Assembly: GCA_902522385.1 (NCBI GenBank)
Contig: CABYVK010000001.1
Span: 48,544 to 112,543, forward strand
Length of the DNA stretch: 64,000 nucleotides
Direction of reading: 5' to 3'
Source of the DNA: an uncultured Pelagibacteraceae bacterium
Lineage (GTDB): Bacteria > Pseudomonadota > Alphaproteobacteria > Pelagibacterales > Pelagibacteraceae
A program made the translations under genes and the position numbers. The notes under the pieces were generated by a model. That model searched no databases. It was not told where the DNA came from and saw only the letters and a list, made by a program, of their open reading frames with translations. Shown piece by piece: positions 16,748 through 24,829 of this stretch. Positions within the stretch are counted from its first letter, which is position 1; each line of letters opens with the position of its first letter.

Positions 16748-17411
16748 GGAAACTTTTCTTAAATTAAAACAAATTAATCTAAAATACCAAACTGGTAAAT
16801 ATAATATCAATGTTTTAAAAAATATAAATTTAAATATCAAAAAAAAAGAAACTGTCTCTGTTGTTGGAGAAAGTGGGTCAGGAAAAACAAGTTTAATCAT
16901 GTTAATTGGAGGCTTAGAAAAGCCTACATCTGGTAAAATAACTTTCCAAAATCAAGAAATAACTGAGCTTAGTGAAGATGAAGTGGCAGAAATCAGAAAG
17001 AAAAATATTGGAATAATATTCCAGTCTTTTTATTTAATTCCTAATTATACAGCAGTCGAAAATGTTGCGCTTACACTTGAACTTAATAATTTTAAAAATC
17101 CAGAAAAAGAAGCAAAAACTTTATTAGATCGTTTTGGTTTGAAACATCGTTTTAATAATCTACCAAGTCAATTATCAGGTGGTGAACAACAAAGGGTTGC
17201 TATCGCTAGATCAATTGCAATGAAGCCTGAATTAATCTTAGCTGATGAACCAACAGGAAACTTAGATACAGAAAATTCAATAATGATTGCAAATATTTTA
17301 TTTAAGTACGTTAAAGAAGAAGGTTCTTCTTTAATCATAGTAACTCATGACCCTAAACTTGCTGACAAAGCCAAAAGAAAAATAAAAATTAAAGATGGAA
17401 AAATTAAATAA
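16746..17411 (+). CDS. ybbA: ABC transporter ATP-binding protein (YbbA/LolD type)
   Basis: A 221-residue ATPase of the MacB/LolD branch. Visible motifs are Walker A GESGSGKT, the signature LSGGEQQRV, and Walker B LILADEPTGNLD. It should power the permease encoded next, whose start lies inside this gene (17-bp overlap). The start chosen is ATG 16746; an in-frame ATG at 16698 would lie inside tesA. The gene order tesA / ybbA-ybbP is the same as in E. coli. Confidence 0.9.
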   Translation: METFLKLKQINLKYQTGKYNINVLKNINLNIKKKETVSVVGESGSGKTSLIMLIGGLEKPTSGKITFQNQEITELSEDEVAEIRKKNIGIIFQSFYLIPNYTAVENVALTLELNNFKNPEKEAKTLLDRFGLKHRFNNLPSQLSGGEQQRVAIARSIAMKPELILADEPTGNLDTENSIMIANILFKYVKEEGSSLIIVTHDPKLADKAKRKIKIKDGKIK

Positions 17412-19929
17412 TCCTTCAGAATTTAGTTTGGTTTTTAAATATGCTTTAAAAGACTTAAGCAGAAATTATCATAAAATTTCAAGTATCATTGTTACGCTAT
17501 TTATAAGTCTTTTTATCTTAAGTGCTATTTTCACAATTGAAGATAGTCTTAAAAAAGAACTAAATGATAATGCCAAAGCTCTTTTGGGTGGAGATTTAGA
17601 GATTGATTATAATCGTAATCAAGGAAATTTAGATCTAGTTAACAAAGTAAAAGAATTTGCAACTGTTTCTCAAATGATTGAGTTCAGTACTATGCTTTCA
17701 ACTACTGGCAGAGAAAAAAATAAATCATTATTTACTAGAATTAAAACTGTAGATGAAAAATATCCTTTGTATGGGAATGTTGTGTATGAGCCAATTGGTG
17801 CTTATGAAAGAATGCAAAAAGAACCTAATACTATCCTGATCAATGAAAGTTTATCAAAAACCCTAAATATTAAAATTAATGAAATAGTAAAAGTTCAAGA
17901 TCAAAATTTTACAGTAATTGGAATTATTAAATCAGTACCAGATGTAAGTGGATTTGTTGCATTTGGTGATTGGGCTTTAGCAGGAAAACAAACTTTACAA
18001 ATTTTAAAACTAAACGGAATTGGAAGTTTTTTAAACTATGAATATAAAGTAAAATTTAAAGAAAATGATAAGCCTGAAGAAATCGAAAAGCGAATTGAAG
18101 AAATCTTTAAAGATGATCAAAAAGTGAAGCTTAGATATCCAGAAAATTCTGCGAGTGGAATAAAAAGAATTATTAATAATTTTTCTCAATTTTTATCTCT
18201 TGTATCTATTAGTGCAATGTTAATAGCAGGTATTGGAATAGCAAATACTCTGCTTTCTTTTATTAATCAAAATAATATGTCGATAGCTGTAAGAAAAGCA
18301 GTTGGCTTTTATTCGGGTAATATTAAAAAACTATATTACCTTCAGTTATTTATGCTTTTATTTATCATCACAGTTGTTGCTTATGGTTTGAGTTTTTTAA
18401 TTGTACCAATAGCAGATAAATATTTATCAGATGGATTAGGATTGAATGTTTATCCAGTGTTTTCTTTACTAAATTTTTTAAAAATATTTTTGGTGGGATT
18501 ATTGGTTCTGGTAATTTTTTCTATCCCAACAATCAGTTCTATTGACCAAGTAAAAGCCTCTAATTTATTTAGAAACGTATTCCAAAACCTTCAATTTTAT
18601 TATTCTAAGAGATCAGTTGTTCTAAGTTTTGTTTTACTATCTATATTAATTTTATTATTCACAGTTGAATCTGAAGTACCCTCCTATAGCTTGGGTTACT
18701 TTGCTGCCTTTTTTGTGTGTTTAATTGTATTTTTCTTACTTTCAAAATTAATTATTTTTTTTCTAAAAAAATTCAAATCTAATCCAATAATTTCTTTTAA
18801 AGTTTCGATTAAAAATATTACTCAAACAAAAAGCATAACCCCCATTACAGTTATGTCTCTTGGCTTAGGAGTTACTTTGTTATTAACATTAGCTTTAGTT
18901 GGTACAAATTTTCAAAGAGAAATTGCTAAATCTATTCCTGATATTGCACCTGATTATTTCTTTGTCGGTATTCAAAAAGGAGAAAGAGAGAAATTTGAAC
19001 AAGGTATTTTAAATATGGATCCCAATGCATCTATTGAAATTGTGCCGATGGTATCATCTGGAATTGTAAAAATTAATGGTGTTGATCCTAACACTTATAT
19101 TAAACCAGATAATGATAGTTACTGGGTAATTGGTAGCGAACGAAGATCTTCATGGGTGGAAAATATACCTGAAGATAATCCAATTTTAGAAGGTAAATGG
19201 TGGGATTTATCAAACCCAGATCAACTTCAAATATCTCTAGATGCAAAAGTTGCTAGAGATTTTAACATTCAGTTAGGTGATATTTTCACTTTAAATGTTT
19301 ATGGACGTGAAATTGAAGGAAAGGTAATAAATTTTAGAGAAGTGGATTATCGAGATTTAAGTATCAATTTCGCGATGTTATTTAATCCTCAATTTGCAAA
19401 AAATATTCCACATGAATATTTAGCCACTGCAAAATTTAATTCAAATAAATTTGATGAAACTGAGATGCTTGAAATCATGCCAAGTTTATCAATGATAAAA
19501 ATTGCAGATTACTTATCTAAAGTTACAGCTGTTTTAAATAAGGTATTTATTGCAGTTACTTTAATTTCAGCAGTTACTATTGTTATTGGTTTAATTGTAA
19601 TTTCTAGTGCAATTATGGTTCAAGGAAAAGTAAAAGAATATCAAAATTTAGTCTTTAAAATTTTAGGTTTTTCAAAAAAACAAATTATTTTTTCATCGCT
19701 AATTGAGTTCATCATTATTTTTAAATCTGTAATTTTAATTGCAATATTTTTTGCAGTGATTGGTTCAAAATTTATTATGGAAAATATTTTTGAGCTAGTT
19801 TGGATGTTTGACTTTAAAGTTTTAATTTATTTAGGATTTTCAATTGGCTTTGTTACTTTAATTTTAATATTGCTAACAAACTTAAAATACCTAAATCCTA
19901 AAGTTTATCCTCTAATTAGAAATCAATAA
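17395..19929 (+). CDS. ybbP: FtsX-like ABC permease (YbbP type)
   Basis: An 844-residue MacB/FtsX-type permease with ten predicted membrane segments: one N-terminal helix, a periplasmic domain (about 50-260), a four-helix block (about 265-430), a second periplasmic domain (about 510-690) and a final three-helix FtsX block. Two FtsX domains in one chain mark the YbbP group rather than LolC/E. Such systems transmit mechanical force rather than move substrate through a channel; with YbbA and periplasmic TesA it probably extracts hydrophobic molecules from the membrane. It ends 1 bp before the convergent carbonic-anhydrase-like gene. Confidence 0.88.
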   Translation: MEKLNNPSEFSLVFKYALKDLSRNYHKISSIIVTLFISLFILSAIFTIEDSLKKELNDNAKALLGGDLEIDYNRNQGNLDLVNKVKEFATVSQMIEFSTMLSTTGREKNKSLFTRIKTVDEKYPLYGNVVYEPIGAYERMQKEPNTILINESLSKTLNIKINEIVKVQDQNFTVIGIIKSVPDVSGFVAFGDWALAGKQTLQILKLNGIGSFLNYEYKVKFKENDKPEEIEKRIEEIFKDDQKVKLRYPENSASGIKRIINNFSQFLSLVSISAMLIAGIGIANTLLSFINQNNMSIAVRKAVGFYSGNIKKLYYLQLFMLLFIITVVAYGLSFLIVPIADKYLSDGLGLNVYPVFSLLNFLKIFLVGLLVLVIFSIPTISSIDQVKASNLFRNVFQNLQFYYSKRSVVLSFVLLSILILLFTVESEVPSYSLGYFAAFFVCLIVFFLLSKLIIFFLKKFKSNPIISFKVSIKNITQTKSITPITVMSLGLGVTLLLTLALVGTNFQREIAKSIPDIAPDYFFVGIQKGEREKFEQGILNMDPNASIEIVPMVSSGIVKINGVDPNTYIKPDNDSYWVIGSERRSSWVENIPEDNPILEGKWWDLSNPDQLQISLDAKVARDFNIQLGDIFTLNVYGREIEGKVINFREVDYRDLSINFAMLFNPQFAKNIPHEYLATAKFNSNKFDETEMLEIMPSLSMIKIADYLSKVTAVLNKVFIAVTLISAVTIVIGLIVISSAIMVQGKVKEYQNLVFKILGFSKKQIIFSSLIEFIIIFKSVILIAIFFAVIGSKFIMENIFELVWMFDFKVLIYLGFSIGFVTLILILLTNLKYLNPKVYPLIRNQ

Positions 19930-20346
19930 TTAGAATTTAGTAATTTTACTATCCAAAGAAATTAGATTTAATTCTACTTTCAATTTTGGAAATCTTTTTT
20001 TTATTTGTTTTTTAATTTTTAAAAACGAAGCTTTATGAATTTTTTTTTCATTTGCTGGGCTAAATTCTTTTTTTTCATTTACAATTTTGGCAGCACCACA
20101 ATCTTTATGATTAATGACAATTAATTTTTCTATTTTATGCAATTGAATAGAGGTTCCTAAATTATCATAAAACGTTTTATGCCATTGCTTAAATTTATTA
20201 TGTGTAACCCCAACAGCTGCACCTGCAATTGTAAAAGCACTGTATTTTCCTGTTAATTTTTTTTTCTGTAAATGATTATGAACTATATGTTGAAATCTTG
20301 GATCTATACAAGATAATACCATTGCTTTAAATTTTGATTTCTTCAA
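19930..20346 (-). CDS. Beta-carbonic-anhydrase-like protein, short
   Basis: A 138-residue protein with the zinc ligands and Asp-Arg pair of beta carbonic anhydrases: CIDPR (Cys13, Asp15, Arg17) and INHKDCGAAK (His and second Cys). It is much shorter than usual (about 200 aa), lacking much of the C-terminal part. Similar short members exist with uncertain activity, so bicarbonate formation is plausible but not assured. Its ATG overlaps the SOUL gene's stop by 4 bp. Confidence 0.7.
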   Translation of the reverse strand: MKKSKFKAMVLSCIDPRFQHIVHNHLQKKKLTGKYSAFTIAGAAVGVTHNKFKQWHKTFYDNLGTSIQLHKIEKLIVINHKDCGAAKIVNEKKEFSPANEKKIHKASFLKIKKQIKKRFPKLKVELNLISLDSKITKF

Positions 20347-20909
20347 TTTAATTCCACTTTAAACATTGCCTCATTTCTTCTATTCATTGGTAAGGTAAAT
20401 GGACTGTCATACGTTGCTCTAATAGGAGGGCTTGTAATTGATATGTTATTTTTTTGTAACTCTTTTTCTAAAATTTCTTTATGTTTAAGAAAATTTGCAT
20501 CTGATGCTCGACCAGAATACCTCAAAACCGCGTAGTATCCCCCTTCAATATTGACTATTTTAACATCTTTCCTGCTAGGATTTGGTGCATTTTCTGAGCT
20601 GAATTTAGATGGTAAATAAAATTGCATACTCATATTTCCATTTTTCTCAACTTGAGTAACTGGAGTTGTCATTTTAATTTTCTCCTGAGTATCATTTCTG
20701 CCTGAAATGTAATTAAATAATTTTCTAAAATTACTATCTATTCCTGATGTCATTGTTTCTACTGCTAAACGGTCAGAGTATTTCCTAATCTCATATACCT
20801 CATTTTTTGAGACAACTTCATAATTTGCTTCTTCGTAAGCCATAACTTTAGAATACGATAAAATAAATAAAGCACAAAATACTATCAAATAAAGTTTAAT
20901 TTTTCTCAT
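20343..20909 (-). CDS. SOUL haem-binding family protein
   Basis: A 188-residue exported protein with a signal peptide (LIVFCALFILSYSKVMA) and the SOUL/HBP fold: EVYEIRKYSDRLAVET, then KIKMTTPV and the C-terminal SPPIRATYDSPFTLP. Members bind haem or related tetrapyrroles; in the bacterial periplasm the role is undefined. It lies between the carbonic-anhydrase-like gene (4-bp overlap) and the GNAT-like gene (2-bp gap), so these three are one transcript. Confidence 0.85.
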   Translation of the reverse strand: MRKIKLYLIVFCALFILSYSKVMAYEEANYEVVSKNEVYEIRKYSDRLAVETMTSGIDSNFRKLFNYISGRNDTQEKIKMTTPVTQVEKNGNMSMQFYLPSKFSSENAPNPSRKDVKIVNIEGGYYAVLRYSGRASDANFLKHKEILEKELQKNNISITSPPIRATYDSPFTLPMNRRNEAMFKVELN

Positions 20910-20911
20910 TG

Positions 20912-21466
20912 TTACATAACTTCGTATTCAAAATTTTGTGTAGTTTCATTAATTTGAATTAATTTAGCACCATTTCTTTCATGAAAGTTAGTTGCCATAT
21001 CTGTAAGTGGTGAAAGAGTTACCAATCTATTTAAATGATTGGATTTTTTAATTTTTTTGAATACCTCTTTTACTATTAATTTTCCTCCACCCTTTTTTTT
21101 CGACCATACAGTGTAAGCTATAGCTATTTGACCACCCGATTGATCTCTCATAGCTGTTTGTAGAAACGCATCAGTGCTTAATTTTTCTAACTCTTCAACA
21201 CTTTTTGGAATTTGATTTGTATAAGCAAAACACATTACGGCGTGAATTTCTCCTTGATATTCAACACCAAAAATTTTTCTTCCATATCCTGTTCTAAACT
21301 TATTATCCAACTCTGGTCTAACAGGATCTTCTTCAGGATTACACTCTTTAAGCTCAACAAGTTTTGCGCCTTTGACCCAGCCAAAAAAATTATCAATATT
21401 TTTACTTAAAACTTGTCTATTTTTTCTTAACCTTGCTTTTATTCTTGGATTAAATTTTTTTTTCAT
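20912..21466 (-). CDS. Hypothetical protein with GNAT-like C-terminal half
   Basis: A 184-residue protein starting with a very basic segment (KKKFNPRIKARLRKNRQ). The C-terminal pattern (IAYTVWSKKKGGGKLIVKEVF..., LVTLSPLTDMATNFHERNGAKLI) resembles the acetyl-CoA-binding loop and final strands of GNAT acyltransferases, including a FHERNGA element like the usual FYEKNGF. No substrate is evident. First gene of the SOUL/carbonic-anhydrase-like unit. Confidence 0.5.
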   Translation of the reverse strand: MKKKFNPRIKARLRKNRQVLSKNIDNFFGWVKGAKLVELKECNPEEDPVRPELDNKFRTGYGRKIFGVEYQGEIHAVMCFAYTNQIPKSVEELEKLSTDAFLQTAMRDQSGGQIAIAYTVWSKKKGGGKLIVKEVFKKIKKSNHLNRLVTLSPLTDMATNFHERNGAKLIQINETTQNFEYEVM

Positions 21467-21520
21467 TTAAGTAATAATTATAATCTACCATCTATTTAAA
21501 AGTTTTAATGCGTTATTAAA

Positions 21521-22267
21521 TCATACCAGATAATCATACAAAAGCTTTGCACTAGTAACAAAAATTAAAGCGTATAAAATATTATAAAATAATTTCTCCT
21601 CTATAATTTTAAGTAATTTATACCCAATTAATATTCCAAGTAATGCTACTGGAAATAATATTACTGACTCTTTAAAAGATTCAAAGTTTACCATAGATAA
21701 ATTAATGTACAATGGAAGTTTAATTAAATTTACAAAGGTAAAAAAAAATATTCTTGTACCAACATAAATTTCTTTTTGCATTCTAAGCGGAAGTAAATAA
21801 AGACTAGTAGGAGTTCCTCCCGCATGTACACAGAAACTTGTAAATCCTGCCACGACTGAACAAGTACCACCTTTAAAGAAGTTTTTTTCTGATTTTTTTT
21901 CCTTGTTTTTTTTAAAAAAAAAGTAATGACCAGCAAACAAGAAGCCCATAACTCCAATAATAAATTTTAGTAATTCCTCTGAAAAATATGAAAAAGTTAA
22001 TGATCCAATAAATATTCCAATAGCTGCAAATGGAACCATCAATTTTAAAGTTCCTAAGTCAAATTCTTTTCTATATTTATAGACAGCAATAAAATCTGAA
22101 AATATTAATATTGGTAAGATAATTCCTAAAGCTTGGTTTAATGGCATCACTATCGTCATTAATGGCACAGAAATTAAAGTCATAGAGCCACCCAGACCTG
22201 ATTTTGCAATTCCGTATAAAATAATGGCAGGAACAACAGTTAAGAAAAATAAAAAGTTTATTTCCAT
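21521..22267 (-). CDS. TauE/SafE-family (DUF81) anion permease
   Basis: A 248-residue membrane protein with eight or so helices and the two glycine-rich motifs of the family (KSGLGGSMTLISVPL near the N-terminus, and VAGFTSFCVHAGGTPTSLYLLPL in the middle). TauE/SafE proteins move sulfite, sulfoacetate or other small anions. The neighbours do not identify the substrate. Its start overlaps the small GNAT gene by 10 bp, and it is the last gene in the ABC-exporter run. Confidence 0.85.
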   Translation of the reverse strand: MEINFLFFLTVVPAIILYGIAKSGLGGSMTLISVPLMTIVMPLNQALGIILPILIFSDFIAVYKYRKEFDLGTLKLMVPFAAIGIFIGSLTFSYFSEELLKFIIGVMGFLFAGHYFFFKKNKEKKSEKNFFKGGTCSVVAGFTSFCVHAGGTPTSLYLLPLRMQKEIYVGTRIFFFTFVNLIKLPLYINLSMVNFESFKESVILFPVALLGILIGYKLLKIIEEKLFYNILYALIFVTSAKLLYDYLV

Positions 22268-22527
22268 CTATTCAATGATTTTAATAATTTCGATCCTAAA
22301 GGACTAATTGGTTCTTGAAGTATTATTTCTTTTCCAGTTCTTTCTTTTACTAATTGTAATAACTTGGTTGCTAATCCTCTTTTTCTAAAAATTGGATTAA
22401 CAAAAATATACTCTACCTCGCCTTTCTCATTGAATCTAACTAAGCCTATTGTTGTATTTTCATTTTTAAATGTAAAAACCCCATCTATTTCCTTTATTTC
22501 AAAATTTGAATCATCAAGACTGTTCAT
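22258..22527 (-). CDS. Small GNAT-family N-acetyltransferase
   Basis: An 89-residue protein holding the core of a GNAT domain: EVEYIFVNPIFRKRGLATKLLQLV contains the Q/RxxGxG/A pyrophosphate loop (RKRGLA). It is shorter than full GNAT enzymes (about 140 aa), similar to YjdJ-type mini-GNATs. The substrate is unknown. It overlaps the TauE-like gene by 10 bp and follows a small membrane ORF by 5 bp. Confidence 0.75.
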   Translation of the reverse strand: MNSLDDSNFEIKEIDGVFTFKNENTTIGLVRFNEKGEVEYIFVNPIFRKRGLATKLLQLVKERTGKEIILQEPISPLGSKLLKSLNRWK

Positions 22528-22532
22528 AAATC

Positions 22533-22697
22533 CTAGTAATTAAGTAGCAAAAGGATTACCACAATTGCAGCAATTATGGAGCTAACGACAATATAATTAA
22601 GCTTAATATTGAATTTTTTTTCTACAAATTCGGTAATTTTCTCCCAGAACAAAACAATCAAAAAAATAATAATTGCAGGAAGAATATATTTAATCAT
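22533..22697 (-). CDS. Small two-TM protein (54 aa)
   Basis: An ORF fills the gap between the ABC permease (stop 3 bp away) and the GNAT gene. It encodes 54 residues: a hydrophobic helix (about 3-18), a short charged loop (WEKITEFVEKKFNIKLN) and a second hydrophobic helix (about 37-53). No family is recognised. Tight spacing inside an operon and clear membrane character support it as a gene. Confidence 0.6.
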   Translation of the reverse strand: MIKYILPAIIIFLIVLFWEKITEFVEKKFNIKLNYIVVSSIIAAIVVILLLLNY

Positions 22698-22700
22698 TAC

Positions 22701-23468
22701 TTATGCTTTTATATTGTAACCTTTTTTAAGAAGACTTGTTACTATCACTATACAAATAATCAAAAAACTTAACATTAAACCAACACTTATCCATATATTA
22801 AAATCTGATACTCCATAAAATGAAAATCTTAATCCATTTATAAGATATACTACTGGATTAAAATATGTAACTATTTGCCAAAACTCTGGAAGCATATCTA
22901 AAGAATATAAACTTCCACCTAAAAAAACCATTGGAGTTATAACAAGAGTTGGTATGATTGACATTTGTTCGAAATTAGAACTCATTAATCCAATTAAAAA
23001 ACCGAATAATGCAAAAGTAAATGAAACTAATACTAAAAGAAAAATCATTAATATTGGGAACTGCACTTCAACTTCAACAAAAAAAGTTGAAGTAATAAAT
23101 ATCATACAACCTACAATTAAAGTTTTAGTTGCTCCTGCGCCAACAAATGCAAGAACTATTTCTAGAGTTGAAATTGGTGCAGCTAAAATTTCATAAATTG
23201 TTCCATTAAACTTAGGAAAAAAAATACCAAAAGATGTGTTGCTTATTGATTGAGTTAATAATGTAAGCATCAACAAACCAGGTACAATATATGATCCATA
23301 ACTAATGCCATCAATATTTTCAACATACCCTCCGATTACTGAACCAAAAACAATAAAATATAAAGAAGTAGATAAAACTGGCGATAGTAAAGATTGCATC
23401 AATGTTCGTCTAAATCTATCCATCTCATGAAGATAAATTGCTTTAAATGCGTAATAATTAAATTTCAT
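22701..23468 (-). CDS. ABC-2 type transporter permease
   Basis: A 255-residue six-helix permease of the ABC-2 family, with the [26 protein letters not shown] loop and the later [18 protein letters not shown] motif typical of drug or polysaccharide exporters (YadH/NodJ-like). It partners with the ATPase upstream (11-bp overlap). The exported substrate is unknown. Confidence 0.88.
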   Translation of the reverse strand: MKFNYYAFKAIYLHEMDRFRRTLMQSLLSPVLSTSLYFIVFGSVIGGYVENIDGISYGSYIVPGLLMLTLLTQSISNTSFGIFFPKFNGTIYEILAAPISTLEIVLAFVGAGATKTLIVGCMIFITSTFFVEVEVQFPILMIFLLVLVSFTFALFGFLIGLMSSNFEQMSIIPTLVITPMVFLGGSLYSLDMLPEFWQIVTYFNPVVYLINGLRFSFYGVSDFNIWISVGLMLSFLIICIVIVTSLLKKGYNIKA

Positions 23469-24285
23469 TGTTTTCCTTTACTAAACTTACAAAAATCTTT
23501 TCTAGTGTACTCTGTTCTGTTTTAAGATCTTTCAGTTTAAATCCTGAATCTTTTAAATCTTGAAGTAAATTTGTAATACCTGTTTGTTTTGCTTGAACGT
23601 TATAAGTATAGTCAATTGACATTTTATCTTTTCCTATTTCAAGATTATACTTTTCTAAACTACTTGGTATTTCTTTGACCTCTTCCTGTAAGTCTACTGT
23701 AAGTTTCTTATGACCCATTTTCTTTAATAATTCTTTTGTTTCGTCAACAACTATGATTTCTCCTTGATTGATTACTCCCACTCTATCCGCAATAGCCTCT
23801 GCTTCTTCTATGTAGTGTGTAGTTAAAATTATTGTAACACCAGTTTTTCTTAAACTCTCAACAACTTTCCACATATCTTGTCTTAGCTCAACATCTACTC
23901 CGGCAGTTGGTTCATCTAAAAATAAAATAGTTGGTTCATGAGATAATGCTTTTGCAATCAAAACTCTTCTTTTCATTCCACCGGACAATTGTCTGAGTCT
24001 TAAGTCTTTTTTATCCCATAAACTTAAGTCTTTTAAAACTTTCTCAATATGTTTTGGGTCAGGTTTTTTTCCATACAAACCTCTGGAATAGGAAACGTTA
24101 TTAAATACTGTCTCAAATTGTTCCAGAGTTAACTCTTGTGGAACTAAACCAATTTTTGATCTGGTTTCTCTATAATTATCAATAATATCAAATTCATCTA
24201 CAGTTACCTTGCCCGAAGATGGTCTTACTATTCCACAAATGATACTTATAAGTGTTGTTTTTCCTGCGCCATTTGGTCCAAGCAT
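23458..24285 (-). CDS. ABC exporter ATP-binding protein, main part of a frameshifted gene
   Basis: The intact frame encodes 275 residues starting directly at Walker A ([11 protein letters not shown]), followed by the signature [12 protein letters not shown], Walker [13 protein letters not shown] and the H-loop [11 protein letters not shown]. Normal members carry about 35 residues before Walker A. Those residues are encoded just upstream in another frame, so the ATG at 24285 is unlikely to be the true start. One extra A in the run at 24323-24327 would join the two into a standard protein of about 311 residues. The partner is the ABC-2 permease downstream (YadG/YadH-like pair). Confidence 0.8.
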   Translation of the reverse strand: MLGPNGAGKTTLISIICGIVRPSSGKVTVDEFDIIDNYRETRSKIGLVPQELTLEQFETVFNNVSYSRGLYGKKPDPKHIEKVLKDLSLWDKKDLRLRQLSGGMKRRVLIAKALSHEPTILFLDEPTAGVDVELRQDMWKVVESLRKTGVTIILTTHYIEEAEAIADRVGVINQGEIIVVDETKELLKKMGHKKLTVDLQEEVKEIPSSLEKYNLEIGKDKMSIDYTYNVQAKQTGITNLLQDLKDSGFKLKDLKTEQSTLEKIFVSLVKENNEI

Positions 24286-24317
24286 AGCAAAAATTTCGCC
24301 CTTTTTAATATTAAGAT

Positions 24318-24392
24318 TTATGTTTTTAATGCTTCAAAACCATTGTCGTATACTTTTGAGAGCTTATTTATGCTTATTTGATCGTTTGACAT
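24318..24392 (-). pseudogene. N-terminal piece of the ABC ATPase, separated by a 1-nt frameshift
   Basis: ATG at 24392 opens 24 codons reading [23 protein letters not shown], which is the expected N-terminus of this ABC family (the A-loop Tyr is Tyr15), then hits TAA at 24318. The continuation [19 protein letters not shown] is found in the -1 frame, overlapping a run of five A on the coding strand (24323-24327). It may be a sequencing error, a true mutation, or slippage-dependent expression. Confidence 0.75.
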
Positions 24393-24460
24393 TTAGATAA
24401 GCATATATAGAGACAATTTATGGTATTACAATAAATTTAAATTTTCATTAACTTGTTTCT

Positions 24461-24829
24461 ATGAAAAAATTTTTAGTATTTGTCTGTTTTGTATTAGCAT
24501 TTGGCACCAAAGCAATTGGAAAAGAAACTACTTACAGTAAAGAATTGTTCGATAAAGCTCTATCAGAAGGAAAAATTGTCGTGGTAAGTTCTTGGATTAA
24601 ATATTGTTCATCATGCGCAGGTCAAATGGAAGTATTAAAAAAAGCAAAAAAAGATTTTGATAATATGGAATACTTTGCTTTTGATGTAACAAATAAAGAA
24701 ATTGCTAAATTTTTTAATGTTCAATATCAAACAACACTTTTAATTTTTAAGGATAATAAAGAAGTTTACAGAAGTATTGGTGAGACCACTAAAGAACTTA
24801 TTTATGACGCCTTAAAATCCTCTATCTAA
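24461..24829 (+). CDS. Thioredoxin-fold periplasmic protein
   Basis: A 122-residue exported protein: signal peptide (FLVFVCFVLAFGTKAIG) then a thioredoxin-like domain with a CSSC redox motif (WIKYCSSCAGQM) and the FNVQYQTTLLIFKDNKEVYR segment where the usual cis-Pro is replaced by Gln-Thr-Thr. It may reduce or isomerise periplasmic disulfides, or serve cytochrome maturation. Its last 8 bp overlap the convergent thiV gene. Confidence 0.78.
   Translation: MKKFLVFVCFVLAFGTKAIGKETTYSKELFDKALSEGKIVVVSSWIKYCSSCAGQMEVLKKAKKDFDNMEYFAFDVTNKEIAKFFNVQYQTTLLIFKDNKEVYRSIGETTKELIYDALKSSI

Noticed and set aside
16748..16900. Upstream extension of tesA to 16900
   Set aside because: It runs antisense through ybbA and would bury the signal peptide at residue 52 onward.
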